Part shown: piece after piece, positions 38,659-48,956 of the stretch
Layout: each line of letters begins with the position of its first letter
How positions within the stretch are numbered: position 1 is the first letter of the stretch
Assembly (NCBI RefSeq): GCF_020595095.1
Contig: NZ_JAJDOP010000003.1
Span: 496,001-560,000 of the forward strand
Direction of reading: 5' to 3'
DNA length: 64,000 bases
Source of the DNA: Microvirga rosea
GTDB lineage: Bacteria; Pseudomonadota; Alphaproteobacteria; Rhizobiales; Beijerinckiaceae
Translations under genes and position numbers: made by a program
The notes under the pieces: generated by a model
What the model was told of the DNA's origin: nothing
The model's database searches: none
Seen by the model: only the letters and a program-made list of their open reading frames with translations

Positions 38659-40020
38659 TTACTTCCGATCCTTGTCGAAGGGATTCTTGCCCATCCTCAA
38701 GGAGACGCGAATGGGCACGCCGGGCAACTCGAACGCTTCTCTGATGCCGTTGACGAGGTAGCGGGTGTAGCTTTTCGGAAGGGCGTCCAGCTGGTTTCCG
38801 AAGATCGCGAAATGCGGCGGCCGCGCCTTGACCTGCGTCATATAGCGGATCTTGATCCGCCGCCCGGAGACGGCTGGAGGCGGGTTGGCGTCGATGGCTT
38901 CGGTGAGCCATTGGTTGAGCCGCGCGGTCGCGATGCGACGGTTCCAGGTGTCGTAGACCTGAATGATCGCCTTCATCAAGCCGTCGATGCCGCTACCGGC
39001 AAGGCCGGACAACGGCACGACCGGAGCCCCCCTGACTTGCGGAAGGAGGCGCGTTGCCTTTTCCTTCAGGTCCTTCAGCAAGCCCGGCTGATCGGCAACC
39101 AGGTCCCACTTGTTGAGGCCGATGACGAGGGCCCGGCCTTCCTGCTCCACAAGATCGACGATGGACAGATCCTGCTTCTCGAAGGGGATCGTCGCATCCA
39201 GCAGCACGACCACCACTTCGGCGAACCGAACGGCCCGCAACGCATCGGCGACGGAGAGCTTTTCGAGCTTGTCTTCCACCCGGGCGCGTTTGCGCAGGCC
39301 AGCCGTGTCGAAAAGCTTGAAGGGCCTGCCGCGCCACGTCCAGTCGAGAGAGATGGAATCCCGTGTGATTCCCGCTTCCGGGCCGGTGAGAAGGCGCTCT
39401 TCGCCGACCATTCGGTTGATAAGCGTGGATTTTCCGGCGTTCGGCCGCCCGACGATCGCGACCTGCAGCGGCTTGTTCGGGTCCTCCTCCTCGCCCTCGG
39501 TCTCGTCCTGAGGGTCGGGGAAGTAAGGCATCAGAGCCTCGAACAGGTCCGCCATGCCTTCGCCGTGCTCGGCGGAGAGAGGAACAGGTTCGCCAAGGCC
39601 AAGCGAAAAAGCCTCATAGGCGCCAGCGAGGCCCGCTCCCCCTTCGGCCTTGTTGGCGATCAGGATCACAGGCTTGCCGGAACGGCGCACAAGCTCCGCG
39701 AAGGGCCGGTCGGCCGGCAGGATCCCGACCCGGGCATCGATGACGAAGAGGATCACGTCGGCGTCGCCGATGGCGGCTTCCGTCTGGGCGCGCATGCGTC
39801 CGAGGAGCGATTCTTCCGTCGATTCCTCAAGACCAGCGGTATCGACGATGCGGAATTCGAGATCGCCGAGCCGCGCCTCACCCTCGCGCCGGTCCCGGGT
39901 CACGCCCGGCCGGTCGTCAACGAGGGCGAGCTTTTTCCCAACCAAGCGGTTGAATAGGGTCGATTTGCCGACATTCGGCCGCCCGACTATGGCGACGGTC
40001 GCCGTCATGTCCTGCCTCAC
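38659..40020 (-). CDS. der: GTPase Der (EngA)
   Basis: A 453-residue protein with two tandem GTPase domains needed for 50S assembly. G1 motifs are [16 protein letters not shown] near residue 10 and [16 protein letters not shown] near 195; G3 are DTAGLEE and [12 protein letters not shown]4 of the second domain is [10 protein letters not shown]-like domain ends the protein ([17 protein letters not shown]). It starts six bases after the TPR membrane protein gene on the same strand, a constant pairing in alphaproteobacteria. Confidence 0.96.
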   Translation of the reverse strand: MRQDMTATVAIVGRPNVGKSTLFNRLVGKKLALVDDRPGVTRDRREGEARLGDLEFRIVDTAGLEESTEESLLGRMRAQTEAAIGDADVILFVIDARVGILPADRPFAELVRRSGKPVILIANKAEGGAGLAGAYEAFSLGLGEPVPLSAEHGEGMADLFEALMPYFPDPQDETEGEEEDPNKPLQVAIVGRPNAGKSTLINRMVGEERLLTGPEAGITRDSISLDWTWRGRPFKLFDTAGLRKRARVEDKLEKLSVADALRAVRFAEVVVVLLDATIPFEKQDLSIVDLVEQEGRALVIGLNKWDLVADQPGLLKDLKEKATRLLPQVRGAPVVPLSGLAGSGIDGLMKAIIQVYDTWNRRIATARLNQWLTEAIDANPPPAVSGRRIKIRYMTQVKARPPHFAIFGNQLDALPKSYTRYLVNGIREAFELPGVPIRVSLRMGKNPFDKDRK

Positions 40021-40026
40021 ATTCCT

Positions 40027-40698
40027 TTATTGCGTCACCGCAACGGGGCCACCCGCCACCAGAGCCGTATAAACCGCAAGCCGCTGCTTCAACGCGCTCG
40101 GCGTCTCGCGGTCAGCGGCGATCTGGTCGAACCAGCGTCCCGCATAATCCATATCGCCGGCTTTAAGTCCGGAAAGGCCAAGAAGTTCGCGAGCCGAATG
40201 CCGCCAGGGATTTTCCGGCACCGCAAGACGCTCCAGATCCGGGCGGATCTTGGCGGGATCGGCCGTGTCGATCCGCAGCCAGGCGGCGCGCAGACGGGCG
40301 AGATCTTGCCAGAGGGCGCTCAGCTTTCCGTCCTTGGCGAGGGCATCATAGGCCGAAGCGCCGTTTTCGGCGTTCTGGCGGCCAAGTTCCGCGGCCAGCC
40401 GGAAACGGGCGAGCAGGCCGTAGCCGCTGTCGCCTTCCTTGGCGAGGCTCTCCAAGGCACTCTCGGCGTCCTTGCCCTTGTCGTCACGGGACAGCCTCAA
40501 GGCATCCTCGTAGCGCAGGGCGTCGGCCTGGGACCGCGTCTCCTGGTAATGTTCCCAGTAGCGCCAGCCGCCGACGGCGGCGACAACGAGAATCGCGGCG
40601 CCGATGATGACGCCGTTGTACCGCTTCCAGATCTGGGCGACCTGATCGCGGCGATATTCCTCGTCGACCTCGCGGATAAACTCGTCGTTCGGAGCCAT
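40027..40698 (-). CDS. Tetratricopeptide-like membrane-anchored protein, YfgM type
   Basis: A 223-residue protein. A cytoplasmic N-terminus (FIREVDEEYRRDQVAQIWKR) precedes one membrane helix (GVIIGAAILVVAAVGGWRYW), followed by a periplasmic helical part that looks like degenerate TPRs (LLARFRLAAELGRQNAENGA). This matches the YfgM/TPR_21 family, whose E. coli member works with PpiD at the Sec translocon. In proteobacteria it is typically near der and bamB; bamB is absent here. It precedes der on the same transcript. Confidence 0.85.
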   Translation of the reverse strand: MAPNDEFIREVDEEYRRDQVAQIWKRYNGVIIGAAILVVAAVGGWRYWEHYQETRSQADALRYEDALRLSRDDKGKDAESALESLAKEGDSGYGLLARFRLAAELGRQNAENGASAYDALAKDGKLSALWQDLARLRAAWLRIDTADPAKIRPDLERLAVPENPWRHSARELLGLSGLKAGDMDYAGRWFDQIAADRETPSALKQRLAVYTALVAGGPVAVTQ

Positions 40699-40814
40699 GA
40701 CACTCTTGCGGCCGGGACCGCCTCCTCAATCGAAGTGGGTCGCCTAGCACAGCCCCCCGCCGAAGGCGAGAGGCTGAAAGCGCCTCGGGCCGGATATCGC
40801 GGCCTTCAGCGCGC

Positions 40815-41408
40815 TCAAGCCCTTCCTGGAAGGACCGGAACCCCGATCAGAAGGGGATGGAGCCAAAAAACGAAGGCAAGATAGGCAATCGTCCCGATCA
40901 CGATGGCGAGAGCATCATTCCGGTTATCATGGAGCCCGCCTTTGGCAGCCCCGTGCTCAGCCGCCACATCGCGATGCTTCGCGCTGATCCGGGCGAGCAC
41001 GCCCCAGACCAGAATGGAGCCGAACAGGAGGATCGACCCGAGATCCCCATTGGCGAGGAGGTGCGCGAGAGCCCAGATCTTCACGCCTGCCAGCATGGGG
41101 TGCTTCAGGCGCCGCTTGATGCGTCCCGGTAGATACGCCGCCGCGACCATCACGAAAGCGAACCATACGAGAAGCAGCGCGAGATGCCGGGTCCAGACCG
41201 GCGGATCCCACACAGGAATGTAGCCTTCCGCCCGATAGCGCCCGAACCCGATGGCGATGAGCACGATGCCGGCCAGCGACAGGAGCGAGTAAAGGCCCTT
41301 GTACGGCCCCTCCCCGACCTTGGCGATCACGCCGGCTCTTGCTTGGCGTGCCATGCTGAAAGCGTGCGTCCCGATGAAAACGACTAAGCCGAGAACGAGC
41401 AGGGCCAC
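40815..41408 (-). CDS. NnrU family membrane protein
   Basis: A 197-residue protein with about six predicted helices. The start VALLVLGLVVFIGTHAFSMA and the segment KHPMLAGVKIWALAHLLANG are NnrU features; the latter resembles isoprenylcysteine methyltransferase-like membrane proteins. NnrU was first linked to nitrite and nitric oxide reduction, but no denitrification gene is in the window. I chose the GTG at 41408, which has AGGAG 8 bases upstream; an open frame to 41468 has no such site. Confidence 0.88.
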   Translation of the reverse strand: MALLVLGLVVFIGTHAFSMARQARAGVIAKVGEGPYKGLYSLLSLAGIVLIAIGFGRYRAEGYIPVWDPPVWTRHLALLLVWFAFVMVAAAYLPGRIKRRLKHPMLAGVKIWALAHLLANGDLGSILLFGSILVWGVLARISAKHRDVAAEHGAAKGGLHDNRNDALAIVIGTIAYLAFVFWLHPLLIGVPVLPGRA

Positions 41409-41584
41409 GATACGATCTCCTGTGCCGGCGGCACCATAGCGACAGGGTCCCCGCTCCGCCATTGCCAAGCCCGAGGGCCACGGGACGCCTCACCTGCCTT
41501 CATATGCATTCGTTGCCGTGGGAAAGCCATTGACAAACCATAACTTTCAATGTCAGCCCCCCTTGTGACAGGAATGCATAGAGA

Positions 41585-41606
41585 GTACTCGCCTTAAGTC
41601 GAGTAC
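41585..41606. promoter_or_regulatory. 22-bp dyad upstream of the TRAP transporter operon
   Basis: Arms GTACTCG and CGAGTAC surround a central CTTAAG with the same axis, leaving one mismatched pair in 22 bases. It lies 94 bases before the start of the small TRAP permease gene, a typical position for an operator bound by a GntR-, IclR- or LysR-like regulator. No regulator gene is adjacent. Confidence 0.55.
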
Positions 41607-41699
41607 GGTCAGGCCGTGTTGGCTCTAGCGGAGGCGATGTAACTTCGGTAGCTACACCCTGACAAAACCAACAACGGAATTCATCAGGGGACGAAACGG

Positions 41700-42317
41700 A
41701 TGACAGCACTCCTGAAGCTGTCCCAGGCGATCGACGGTTTGAACGAGCGTCTAGGGAAAGTCGTGGCATGGGCCATCGTGGTGGCCATCCTGGTCTCCGC
41801 CATCAACGCCATCATTCGACGCATCTTCGGCGTCTCCTCGAACGGCTGGCTCGAATTGCAGTGGTATCTCTTCGGTGCCGTTTTCATGCTCTGCTCGCCC
41901 TGGACCCTGAAGGCGAACGAGCATATCCGGATCGACATCGTGTCGAACACGCTGTCCAAACGGAAGCGGGACTTGGTCGATATCTTTGGCCACCTGTTCT
42001 TCCTGTTCCCGTTCGTGACGATCATGCTGTGGCTCAGCGTGCCCTACTTCATCAGATCGTTTCAGTCCGGCGAGGTCTCCTCAAATGCCGGCGGCCTTCT
42101 GATCTGGCCCGCCAAGGGTCTCATCCTCCTCGGTTTCATTTTTCTTTTCCTGCAGTGGTTGAGCGAACTGATCAAACGCGTCGCCATCATGCGCGGCGAT
42201 CTGGCTGACGTCGAAACAGTTCACAGCGCGGAGGCCGAGGCCGAGCGTCTCCTGACCGAGCTCGGAACCGCACAGGATCCACGTACCGGGACGCCTCCGG
42301 GCGACGGCATCAGCTAG
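41700..42317 (+). CDS. TRAP transporter small permease subunit (DctQ type)
   Basis: A 205-residue protein with four predicted membrane helices. The N-terminus ends in AINAIIRRIFGVSSNGWLEL, and WYLFGAVFMLCSPWTLKANE with HIRIDI matches the DctQ signature. It would form the membrane complex with the large subunit encoded 46 bases downstream and use a proton or sodium gradient. AGGGGA lies upstream of the ATG. The subfamily looks like the mannitol/chloroaromatic (FcbT2-like) group, which does not reveal the actual ligand. Confidence 0.92.
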   Translation: MTALLKLSQAIDGLNERLGKVVAWAIVVAILVSAINAIIRRIFGVSSNGWLELQWYLFGAVFMLCSPWTLKANEHIRIDIVSNTLSKRKRDLVDIFGHLFFLFPFVTIMLWLSVPYFIRSFQSGEVSSNAGGLLIWPAKGLILLGFIFLFLQWLSELIKRVAIMRGDLADVETVHSAEAEAERLLTELGTAQDPRTGTPPGDGIS

Positions 42318-42363
42318 TGTCCCAATCCAAACCATTGCTTTCCGCGTCCGGAGCTCTCCGTCC

Positions 42364-44256
42364 ATGGCACAGTTGATTGCCCAGAACCTCGCACCGATCA
42401 TGTTCGGTGCCCTTATCGTCTTCCTGCTGCTTGGCTATCCGGTCGCTTTTGCCCTGGCAGCCAACGGCCTCCTGTTCTTCTTCCTCGCGGTCGAACTGGC
42501 ACCGCTTGCCCCTGATACGATCACGCTTTCGTGGCCGCTCCTTCAGGCGCTACCGGACCGCATCTTCGGCACCATGTCCAACGAGGTGCTCCTGGCCGTC
42601 CCGTTCTTCACCTTCATGGGACTGGTTCTTGAACGGTCCGGCATGGCGGAAGACCTTCTCGACACCATCGGCCAGCTGTTCGGCCCCGTGCGCGGCGGCC
42701 TCGCCTATGCGGTGATTTTCGTGGGTGCGCTGCTGGCCGCGACAACCGGCGTCGTGGCCGCATCCGTGATCTCGATGGGTCTGATTTCCCTGCCGATCAT
42801 GCTTCGCTACGGGTATGACCGCCGCCTTGCATCAGGCGTCATTGCGGCATCAGGAACCCTTGCCCAGATCATTCCGCCTTCGCTCGTGCTCATCGTCATG
42901 GCGGACCAGCTCGGTCGCTCTGTCGGCGATATGTACGAAGGCGCCTTCATCCCGGGGCTCGTGCTCACGGCCATGTATGCGGGCTACGTGCTGTTGATGT
43001 CGATCTTCTACCCGAAGTCCGCCCCCGGCCTTCCGCCGGAAGCGATCGGATACCGTGAGCCCAATGGCGCTCGCGGCGTCTGGCAGCTCGGCATCCTCGT
43101 GCTCTTCTCCGGAGCGGTGGGCTATTATGCCCTGTCTCAGACGGAGATTCGGGGTGGATCGGATTTCGTCATCCTGACGATCTGTGCCTCGACGGTCGTT
43201 GCCCTGATCTGCGCCATCATCAACCGCTGGCTCGGTGCCAAGCATGTGATCGCCTCTGCGGTCCTCGCCGCCGCGCTCATTGCCGCCTATATTCTGCTTC
43301 GGAAGAACGGCCACGAGAACTATGGCCTCGTTGTCGAGATGTTCGTTGCCGGCGCCCTCTACTCGCTGTTCGTCGGGCTGGTGGAGCGACTGACGGGCCT
43401 TCGCCTCATGTCGCGTATGGCCGAGCAGGTCACTTTCGTGATGGTGCCCCCGCTCCTGCTCATCTTCCTCGTGCTCGGCACGATCTTCATCGGTGTCGCG
43501 ACGCCGACGGAAGGCGGCGCCATGGGCGCCCTGGGATCGGTGATCCTTGCCGCGATCAAGCGCAAGCTCGACAACAATCCAAGCCGGTTCAACTGGACCC
43601 TCCTGCGCCAGGCAACTGAAGCGACCGCCAAGCTCTCGGCCTTCGTGCTCTTCATCCTGATCGGCGCGCGGGTGTTCTCGCTCACCTTCTACGGCGTGAA
43701 CGGCCATATCTGGGTGGAGCACCTGCTCACGTCGCTGCCCGGCGGCCAGGTCGGCTTCCTCATCGTCGTGAACCTGCTCGTGTTCTTCCTGGCCTTCTTC
43801 CTCGATTACTTCGAGCTCGCTTTCATCATCATTCCGCTGCTGGGGCCCGCGGCCGAGAAGCTGGGGATCGACCTGATCTGGTTCGGCGTGATCCTCGGCG
43901 TGAACATGCAGACATCGTTCATGCATCCGCCCTTCGGGTTCTCCTTGTTCTTCCTCCGCTCGGTGGCGCCGAAGGAGCCCTATATCGATCGCGTCACGGG
44001 CAAGCGGATGGAGCCGATCACCACAGGCCAGATTTACTGGGGTGCCATTCCGTTCGTTATCATCCAGCTCATCATGGTCGGCCTCGTGGTGACCTTCCCG
44101 CAGATGGTCATGCATTATAAGTCGGCAGGCGCCACAGTGGACCCCGCAGCCGTGCAGAAGAAGCTCGACGAGCTGCTCGTCCCCGGGATCGGACCGGGTG
44201 GAGGCGATACGGGCCTCCCGCCCTTGAACTTCGATGAGCCGCCGAAGATCCAATAA
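42364..44256 (+). CDS. TRAP transporter large permease subunit (DctM type, long form)
   Basis: A 630-residue protein, about 200 residues longer than a typical DctM. The N-terminal half has NEVLLAVPFFTFMGLVLERS and TTGVVAASVISMG, and the C-terminal half GVATPTEGGAMGALGSVI and NMQTSFMHPPFGFSLFFLRS, which are DctM motifs. Between them lies an insert of about 130 residues with additional helices (about 215-345). This matches the FcbT3-like long group. The extracellular binding protein (DctP) is not in the window next to it, so it must be encoded elsewhere. A terminator follows directly. Confidence 0.92.
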   Translation: MAQLIAQNLAPIMFGALIVFLLLGYPVAFALAANGLLFFFLAVELAPLAPDTITLSWPLLQALPDRIFGTMSNEVLLAVPFFTFMGLVLERSGMAEDLLDTIGQLFGPVRGGLAYAVIFVGALLAATTGVVAASVISMGLISLPIMLRYGYDRRLASGVIAASGTLAQIIPPSLVLIVMADQLGRSVGDMYEGAFIPGLVLTAMYAGYVLLMSIFYPKSAPGLPPEAIGYREPNGARGVWQLGILVLFSGAVGYYALSQTEIRGGSDFVILTICASTVVALICAIINRWLGAKHVIASAVLAAALIAAYILLRKNGHENYGLVVEMFVAGALYSLFVGLVERLTGLRLMSRMAEQVTFVMVPPLLLIFLVLGTIFIGVATPTEGGAMGALGSVILAAIKRKLDNNPSRFNWTLLRQATEATAKLSAFVLFILIGARVFSLTFYGVNGHIWVEHLLTSLPGGQVGFLIVVNLLVFFLAFFLDYFELAFIIIPLLGPAAEKLGIDLIWFGVILGVNMQTSFMHPPFGFSLFFLRSVAPKEPYIDRVTGKRMEPITTGQIYWGAIPFVIIQLIMVGLVVTFPQMVMHYKSAGATVDPAAVQKKLDELLVPGIGPGGGDTGLPPLNFDEPPKIQ

Positions 44257-44278
44257 CGGCGGCGCTCAAGACAAATAG

Positions 44279-44307
44279 AAAAGGCAGGCACAACGCCTGC
44301 CTTTTTT
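44279..44307 (+). terminator. Rho-independent terminator of the TRAP operon
   Basis: Arms AAAAGGCAGGC and GCCTGCCTTTT with the 5-base loop ACAAC, followed by further T, 22 bases after the stop. The A-tract on the other side makes it potentially bidirectional, so it could also serve the convergent aldo/keto reductase gene. Confidence 0.92.
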
Positions 44308-44406
44308 GTTTCGTATGAGAACCGGAGTGCTTTCTCGACACCGCACGCCTGGACTGAGGCTTGGGTCCATTCCAGACAGGAGCAGCTTTGCCGCCCCTGC
44401 TTCCGA

Positions 44407-45237
44407 TCAGAAGGTCGCCGTCATCGGATTGGGCCCGATCCGCCCATCCGCTGCATCGAGCTTGGCGATCCGATTCAGATCGTCCTCGTCGAGCCTGAAG
44501 CCGAAGACGTCGAAGTTCTCGACGATACGGCCCGGCGTCACGGATTTCGGGATCACGACCAGATTGTTGTCGAGATGCCAACGGATGATCACTTGAGCCG
44601 GGGTCCGGTCGTGCTTGGCGGCAATGGCGGCAATCACCGGATCCTGAAGCACCGTGCCCTGGCCGAGGGGGCTCCAGGATTGCGTGACGATACCGCGCTC
44701 GGCATGAGCCTCCCGGAGCGCCTTCTGCTGGAACCGGGGATGCAGCTCGATCTGGTTGAGGACCGGCGCCACGCCGGTTTCGCCGATGATGCGATCAAGG
44801 TGCTCGGCTTCGAAGTTCGACACGCCGATGGACTTGGCCCGTCCCTCCTCCTTCAGCCGCACGAAAGCACGCCACGTATCGAGATAGAGATTACGATGCG
44901 GCGCCGGCCAGTGGATCAAATAGAGATCGACATACTCGACCCCGAGACGCTTCAGGCTCTCGTCGAAGGCGGCCAACGTGGCGTCGTAACCCTGGTTGGC
45001 ATTCCAGAGCTTCGTGGTCACGAAGACGTCGCCACGCGAAACGTCCGCAGCGCGGAGCCCCTCGCCGACCCCTCTTTCGTTCTCGTAAACCGCGGCGGTG
45101 TCCACATGCCGGTATCCGGCCTCGACGGCGGCCTGCACCGCCGACACGGCAACATCATCGGGCGTTTGCCAGACCCCAAGGCCGACCTGGGGAATGGATC
45201 GGCCATCGTGAAGCGGAATGTATGGCTGCTCAGACAC
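44407..45237 (-). CDS. Aldo/keto reductase
   Basis: A 276-residue NADPH-dependent TIM-barrel reductase. The catalytic tetrad is complete: D46, Y51 (HVDTAAVYENE), K76 (VTTKLWNANQG) and H109 (DLYLIHWPAP). VIPKSVTPGRIVENFDVFGF near 225 is the cofactor-binding end. It is close to 2,5-diketo-D-gluconate reductases and methylglyoxal reductases; the substrate is not certain. It is convergent with the TRAP operon and lies 178 bases after rpiB, probably with its own promoter. Confidence 0.92.
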   Translation of the reverse strand: MSEQPYIPLHDGRSIPQVGLGVWQTPDDVAVSAVQAAVEAGYRHVDTAAVYENERGVGEGLRAADVSRGDVFVTTKLWNANQGYDATLAAFDESLKRLGVEYVDLYLIHWPAPHRNLYLDTWRAFVRLKEEGRAKSIGVSNFEAEHLDRIIGETGVAPVLNQIELHPRFQQKALREAHAERGIVTQSWSPLGQGTVLQDPVIAAIAAKHDRTPAQVIIRWHLDNNLVVIPKSVTPGRIVENFDVFGFRLDEDDLNRIAKLDAADGRIGPNPMTATF

Positions 45238-45415
45238 GGGAACTCCTTTTCAATGAACCGAGATCGTCGGGCCTATAAGGCTGGATCCTGGGGAAACCTG
45301 GTCAGGCAATGGCTCGGAGCAAGCTCAGCCGAGAAACCGGAATGAATGGGACGATGCCGGCGCGACGATTTCGAACGAAATCACCCTTCTCCTTCTAGAG
45401 AGGGAACGTGTGGCG

Positions 45416-45865
45416 CTATTCCTCCAGCGCTCCGATCATCTCCACCCGTGTCGCATGGCGACCGCCCTCGAACTCAGCGCTCAGGAACGCGTCGACGATA
45501 TCGAGCGCCAGCCCTTCGCCCACCACGCGCGCGCCTATCGACAGCATATTGGCATCGTTGTGCTGGCGGATCATGCGGGCTGAGAACGTATCGAGGCAGA
45601 CCCCGCAACGGATGCCCTTGACCTTGTTCGCCGCCATCATGATGCCCTGGCCGGTGCCGCAGAGGATGATGCCAAGCCGGCAATCGCCGGAGGCGACGAG
45701 CCGCGCCGCCGCTTCGCCGTGCTGAGGATAGGGCGTGCTCTCCGGTGTCGTCGGCCCGATGTCGACCACCACCCAGCCCTGCGCCGCGACATGGGCGACG
45801 ATGGCCTGCCGGAGCGGAATGGCGGCGTGGTCGCTGGAGAGGACGATACGGTTGTTGGCTGTCAT
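45416..45865 (-). CDS. rpiB: Ribose-5-phosphate isomerase B
   Basis: A 149-residue enzyme that interconverts ribose 5-phosphate and ribulose 5-phosphate. The N-terminus IVLSSDHAAIPLRQAI contains the conserved Asp-His, and ILCGTGQGIMMAANKVKGIR contains the active-site cysteine and phosphate-binding glycines. RQHNDANMLSIGARVVG is the other diagnostic block. In many Rhizobiales rpiB sits beside glyA; here it lies after guaA with 62 bases between. Confidence 0.95.
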   Translation of the reverse strand: MTANNRIVLSSDHAAIPLRQAIVAHVAAQGWVVVDIGPTTPESTPYPQHGEAAARLVASGDCRLGIILCGTGQGIMMAANKVKGIRCGVCLDTFSARMIRQHNDANMLSIGARVVGEGLALDIVDAFLSAEFEGGRHATRVEMIGALEE

Positions 45866-45927
45866 GGAGAGGTCGTCCTATTTCCCGAAGCAATTTTGGC
45901 GGCTTGGCCGAGTTGGATCAGCTCGGC

Positions 45928-47484
45928 TTACTCCCACTCGATCGTGCCCGGCGGCTTCGACGTAATGTCGTAGGTCACGCGGTTGATCCCCTTCACTTCA
46001 TTGATGATCCGGGTCGCGACGTTGCCCAGGAAGGTCATGTCGAACGGGAAGAAATCGGCCGTCATGCCGTCGATGGAGGTTACGGCGCGCAGCGCGCAGA
46101 CATGGTCGTAGGTGCGCGCATCGCCCATCACGCCCACGGTCTTGACCGGGAGCAGCACGGCGAAGGCCTGCCAGATCTTGTCGTAGAGTCCGGCCTTGCG
46201 GATCTCCTCGAGATAGATCGCGTCGGCCTTGCGCAGGATCTCGAGCTTCTCACGCGTGATCTCGCCGGGCACCCGGATGGCAAGGCCCGGACCCGGGAAC
46301 GGATGACGGCCGACGAAGGCCTCCGGAAGGCCCAGCTCACGGCCGAGCACCCTCACCTCGTCCTTGAAGAGTTCGCGCAGCGGCTCCACGAGCTTCATTT
46401 TCATGCGCTCCGGAAGCCCGCCGACATTGTGGTGGCTCTTGATCGTGACCGAAGGCCCGCCGGTGAAGGAAACGCTCTCGATCACGTCGGGATAGAGCGT
46501 GCCCTGAGCCAGGAAATCCGCGCCGCCGATCTTTTTGGCCTCCTCGTCGAACACATCGATAAAGAGCTTTCCGATGGTTTTGCGCTTCACCTCCGGGTCG
46601 GATACCCCTTCGAGGGCGCCGATGAAGAGGTCCTGCGCCTGCACGTGGACCAGCGGGATGTTGTAGTGATCGCGGAAGAGCGTGACCACCTGCTCGGCTT
46701 CGGACGCGCGCAAGAGGCCATGATCGACGAAGACGCAGGTGAGCTGATCGCCGATCGCCTCATGGATCAGGACCGCCGCGACGGCGGAATCGACGCCGCC
46801 CGAAAGACCGCAGATGACCTTGCCGTTCCCGACCTGGGCGCGGATGCGCTCGATCGCCTCCTCACGGAACGCCTTCATGGTCCAGTCGCCCCGGCAGCCC
46901 GCGATGTCGCGCACGAAGTTGCGGATCAAAAGCTCGCCCTGGGGGGTGTGCACCACTTCCGGGTGGAACTGGACGGCATAGAACTTGCGGCCCTCGTCCG
47001 CCACGATGGCGAATGGGGCGTTGGGCGAGGAGGCAAGCGGCTCGAAGCCTTCCGGGAGCTTGGTCACCCGGTCGCCGTGGCTCATCCAAACCGGGTACTT
47101 TTTCCCGACATGCCAGACGCCCTGGTAAAGCGGGCTCTCGGTCAGGATTTCGATTTCGGCCCGGCCGAACTCGGAATGATGGCCGCTCTCGACCTCTCCG
47201 CCGAGCTGCGCCGCCATGGTCTGCTGGCCATAACAGATGCCGAAGACTGGGACATCGCAGTCGAACACTTCCTGGGGCGCCCGAGGCGACGTTTCCATGG
47301 TCACCGATTCCGGGCCGCCTGAAAGGATCACCCCCTTCGGCTTCATCTCCCGCAGCGCCTCGGCCGCCTTCTGGAAAGGCACCACCTCCGAATAAACGCC
47401 CTCTTCACGCACCCTGCGGGCGATGAGCTGCGTCACCTGGGAGCCGAAATCGATGATCAGGATCTTGTCGTGGGACTGGGTCAT
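45928..47484 (-). CDS. guaA: GMP synthase (glutamine-hydrolysing)
   Basis: A 518-residue enzyme that aminates XMP to GMP. The glutaminase domain (1-200) has the nucleophile C84 in [12 protein letters not shown] and [10 protein letters not shown]. The ATP pyrophosphatase domain has the P-loop [15 protein letters not shown] near 230, and the dimerisation domain ends with the canonical [18 protein letters not shown]. It lies 53 bases after the RsmB-like gene; guaB is 2 kb upstream on the same strand, so both steps from IMP to GMP are encoded here. Confidence 0.97.
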   Translation of the reverse strand: MTQSHDKILIIDFGSQVTQLIARRVREEGVYSEVVPFQKAAEALREMKPKGVILSGGPESVTMETSPRAPQEVFDCDVPVFGICYGQQTMAAQLGGEVESGHHSEFGRAEIEILTESPLYQGVWHVGKKYPVWMSHGDRVTKLPEGFEPLASSPNAPFAIVADEGRKFYAVQFHPEVVHTPQGELLIRNFVRDIAGCRGDWTMKAFREEAIERIRAQVGNGKVICGLSGGVDSAVAAVLIHEAIGDQLTCVFVDHGLLRASEAEQVVTLFRDHYNIPLVHVQAQDLFIGALEGVSDPEVKRKTIGKLFIDVFDEEAKKIGGADFLAQGTLYPDVIESVSFTGGPSVTIKSHHNVGGLPERMKMKLVEPLRELFKDEVRVLGRELGLPEAFVGRHPFPGPGLAIRVPGEITREKLEILRKADAIYLEEIRKAGLYDKIWQAFAVLLPVKTVGVMGDARTYDHVCALRAVTSIDGMTADFFPFDMTFLGNVATRIINEVKGINRVTYDITSKPPGTIEWE

Positions 47485-47537
47485 GGGATGGTCTTGAGCC
47501 TCGGGACGTAAACAGCGATGGCGGGCATGCGGCTGAC

Positions 47538-48836
47538 TTATGGATTTTTGACGAGAACGGCAACGTAGAAGCCGTCCGTGCCGGTGCGAAGCGGCGTCAT
47601 CTGCCAGCCGATCCTGGTGGGACGAAGAAACTCCTTCAGAGAGGTCATTCCGGCCCTTTCAAGGATCTGATCCTGCGGCAGGGGTTGAATGTTCCGGGCT
47701 TCGGCGAGAAAAGCCGCCAACGCCTCGTCGTTCTCCTCCGGCAGGATCGAGCAGGTGATATAGGCGATGCGTCCGCCCGGCTTGGCCAGCTTTGCGGCGC
47801 GATCCAGCACGGCCGCCTGTTCCTTCCGACGGACCTCGAGGCTACCCGGCCGCAGACGCCATTTCGCATCCGGATTGCGTCGCCAGGTCCCGACGCCGGT
47901 GCACGGCGCGTCCACGAGAACGCAGTCGATCCGCCCGTCGAGGTCGGCCACCGCGTCCGCTCCGCCTCTCGGCGTGCGGACCTGCACGTTACGAACCCCG
48001 GCCCGGGTCAGGCGGTCATGGATGGGAGCAAGGCGCCGCGCATCGTTATCCGTGGCGTAGATCTGGCCGTGGTTGTCCATCATCGCCGCCAGCGCCAAGG
48101 TTTTTCCGCCCCCACCTGCGCACAGATCAACCACCTGCTCGCCAGACTCGACGGCCGAAAGAAGCGCCGCGAGCTGCGATCCCTCGTCCTGAATCTCGAT
48201 CCAGCCCTTGAGGAATTCAGGCTCGGCTTGAACCGCCGGCCCGCGCCCGTCCTCGCCGGGCATGATCCGCAGACCAAGAGGAGAATGGGGAGTCTCGACC
48301 GCGCCTAGATGCGGCAGCGCGTCGTGAGCTTCCTCGCGGGACGCGACTTTCAGGGTATTGACCCGCAGATCGAGCGGCGCGCGAGCCGTCAGGGCTTCCA
48401 TCTCACGAACGAGATCCTCGCCGAAGAGACGTTCCAGGGATGGGGCGATCCATTCGGGAAAATCCCCGGCCGCAGCGGGCGGGGCATCCTTCAGGCTCGC
48501 TGTAGAAAGCCGCGCCCGCTCCGCCTCGGTCAGGGGCTCCGGCGCAAAGCGCTCGCCGGAGAACAGCCGGGCGATAGCATCAACATCAAGGCCCCTTTGC
48601 AGCTTGAGCATGCCGAGAACGACGGCGCGCGGCGTCGCCTCGCCCATGATCCAGGAGGCGGAGGATTTGCGGCGCAGGGCATCATACACGAGGCTTGCGA
48701 TGGCAGCCCGGTCCTTCGAACCAGCGAAACGGTGAGAGAGGCCCCAATCCTTCAAGGCATCTGTCGCGGGACGCCGGCGCGCGTCGATGTCAGCAAGAAC
48801 CTCGATGGCGGCGGCAATGCGGGCTGCTGGCGTCAT
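47538..48836 (-). CDS. RsmB-family rRNA (cytosine-C5) methyltransferase
   Basis: A 432-residue protein of the NOL1/NOP2/Sun group. The N-terminal NusB-like helical domain (residues 1-140) is as in RsmB. The SAM-binding part has [18 protein letters not shown], the motif [22 protein letters not shown] and motif [16 protein letters not shown] with the catalytic cysteine. RsmB methylates C967 of 16S rRNA in E. coli; this homologue may do the same, but the group includes other targets. It precedes guaA. Confidence 0.92.
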   Translation of the reverse strand: MTPAARIAAAIEVLADIDARRRPATDALKDWGLSHRFAGSKDRAAIASLVYDALRRKSSASWIMGEATPRAVVLGMLKLQRGLDVDAIARLFSGERFAPEPLTEAERARLSTASLKDAPPAAAGDFPEWIAPSLERLFGEDLVREMEALTARAPLDLRVNTLKVASREEAHDALPHLGAVETPHSPLGLRIMPGEDGRGPAVQAEPEFLKGWIEIQDEGSQLAALLSAVESGEQVVDLCAGGGGKTLALAAMMDNHGQIYATDNDARRLAPIHDRLTRAGVRNVQVRTPRGGADAVADLDGRIDCVLVDAPCTGVGTWRRNPDAKWRLRPGSLEVRRKEQAAVLDRAAKLAKPGGRIAYITCSILPEENDEALAAFLAEARNIQPLPQDQILERAGMTSLKEFLRPTRIGWQMTPLRTGTDGFYVAVLVKNP

Positions 48837-48956
48837 AGGAATACAACACTCGAGCTTGGCCGTGGAAAAGACATATTATTACCCAGTTTCGATCTCGATC
48901 CGGATCGTATGGAAGGACCTGCGTGCATGTCGCACGCGGTCTTGGAGCTCTTACTG

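Noticed and set aside
45880..45930. tRNA-like string GGCGGCTTGGCCGAGTTGG before guaA end
   Set aside because: No matching acceptor and T-arm; it only recalls a D-arm by chance. No complete tRNA was found anywhere.
45745..47322. Long plus-strand open frame
   Set aside because: Antisense to guaA; H/D/R/G-rich shadow. The same holds for 49699-51135 opposite guaB and for minus-strand frames 29548-31110 (dnaB) and 42850-44253 (TRAP large subunit).
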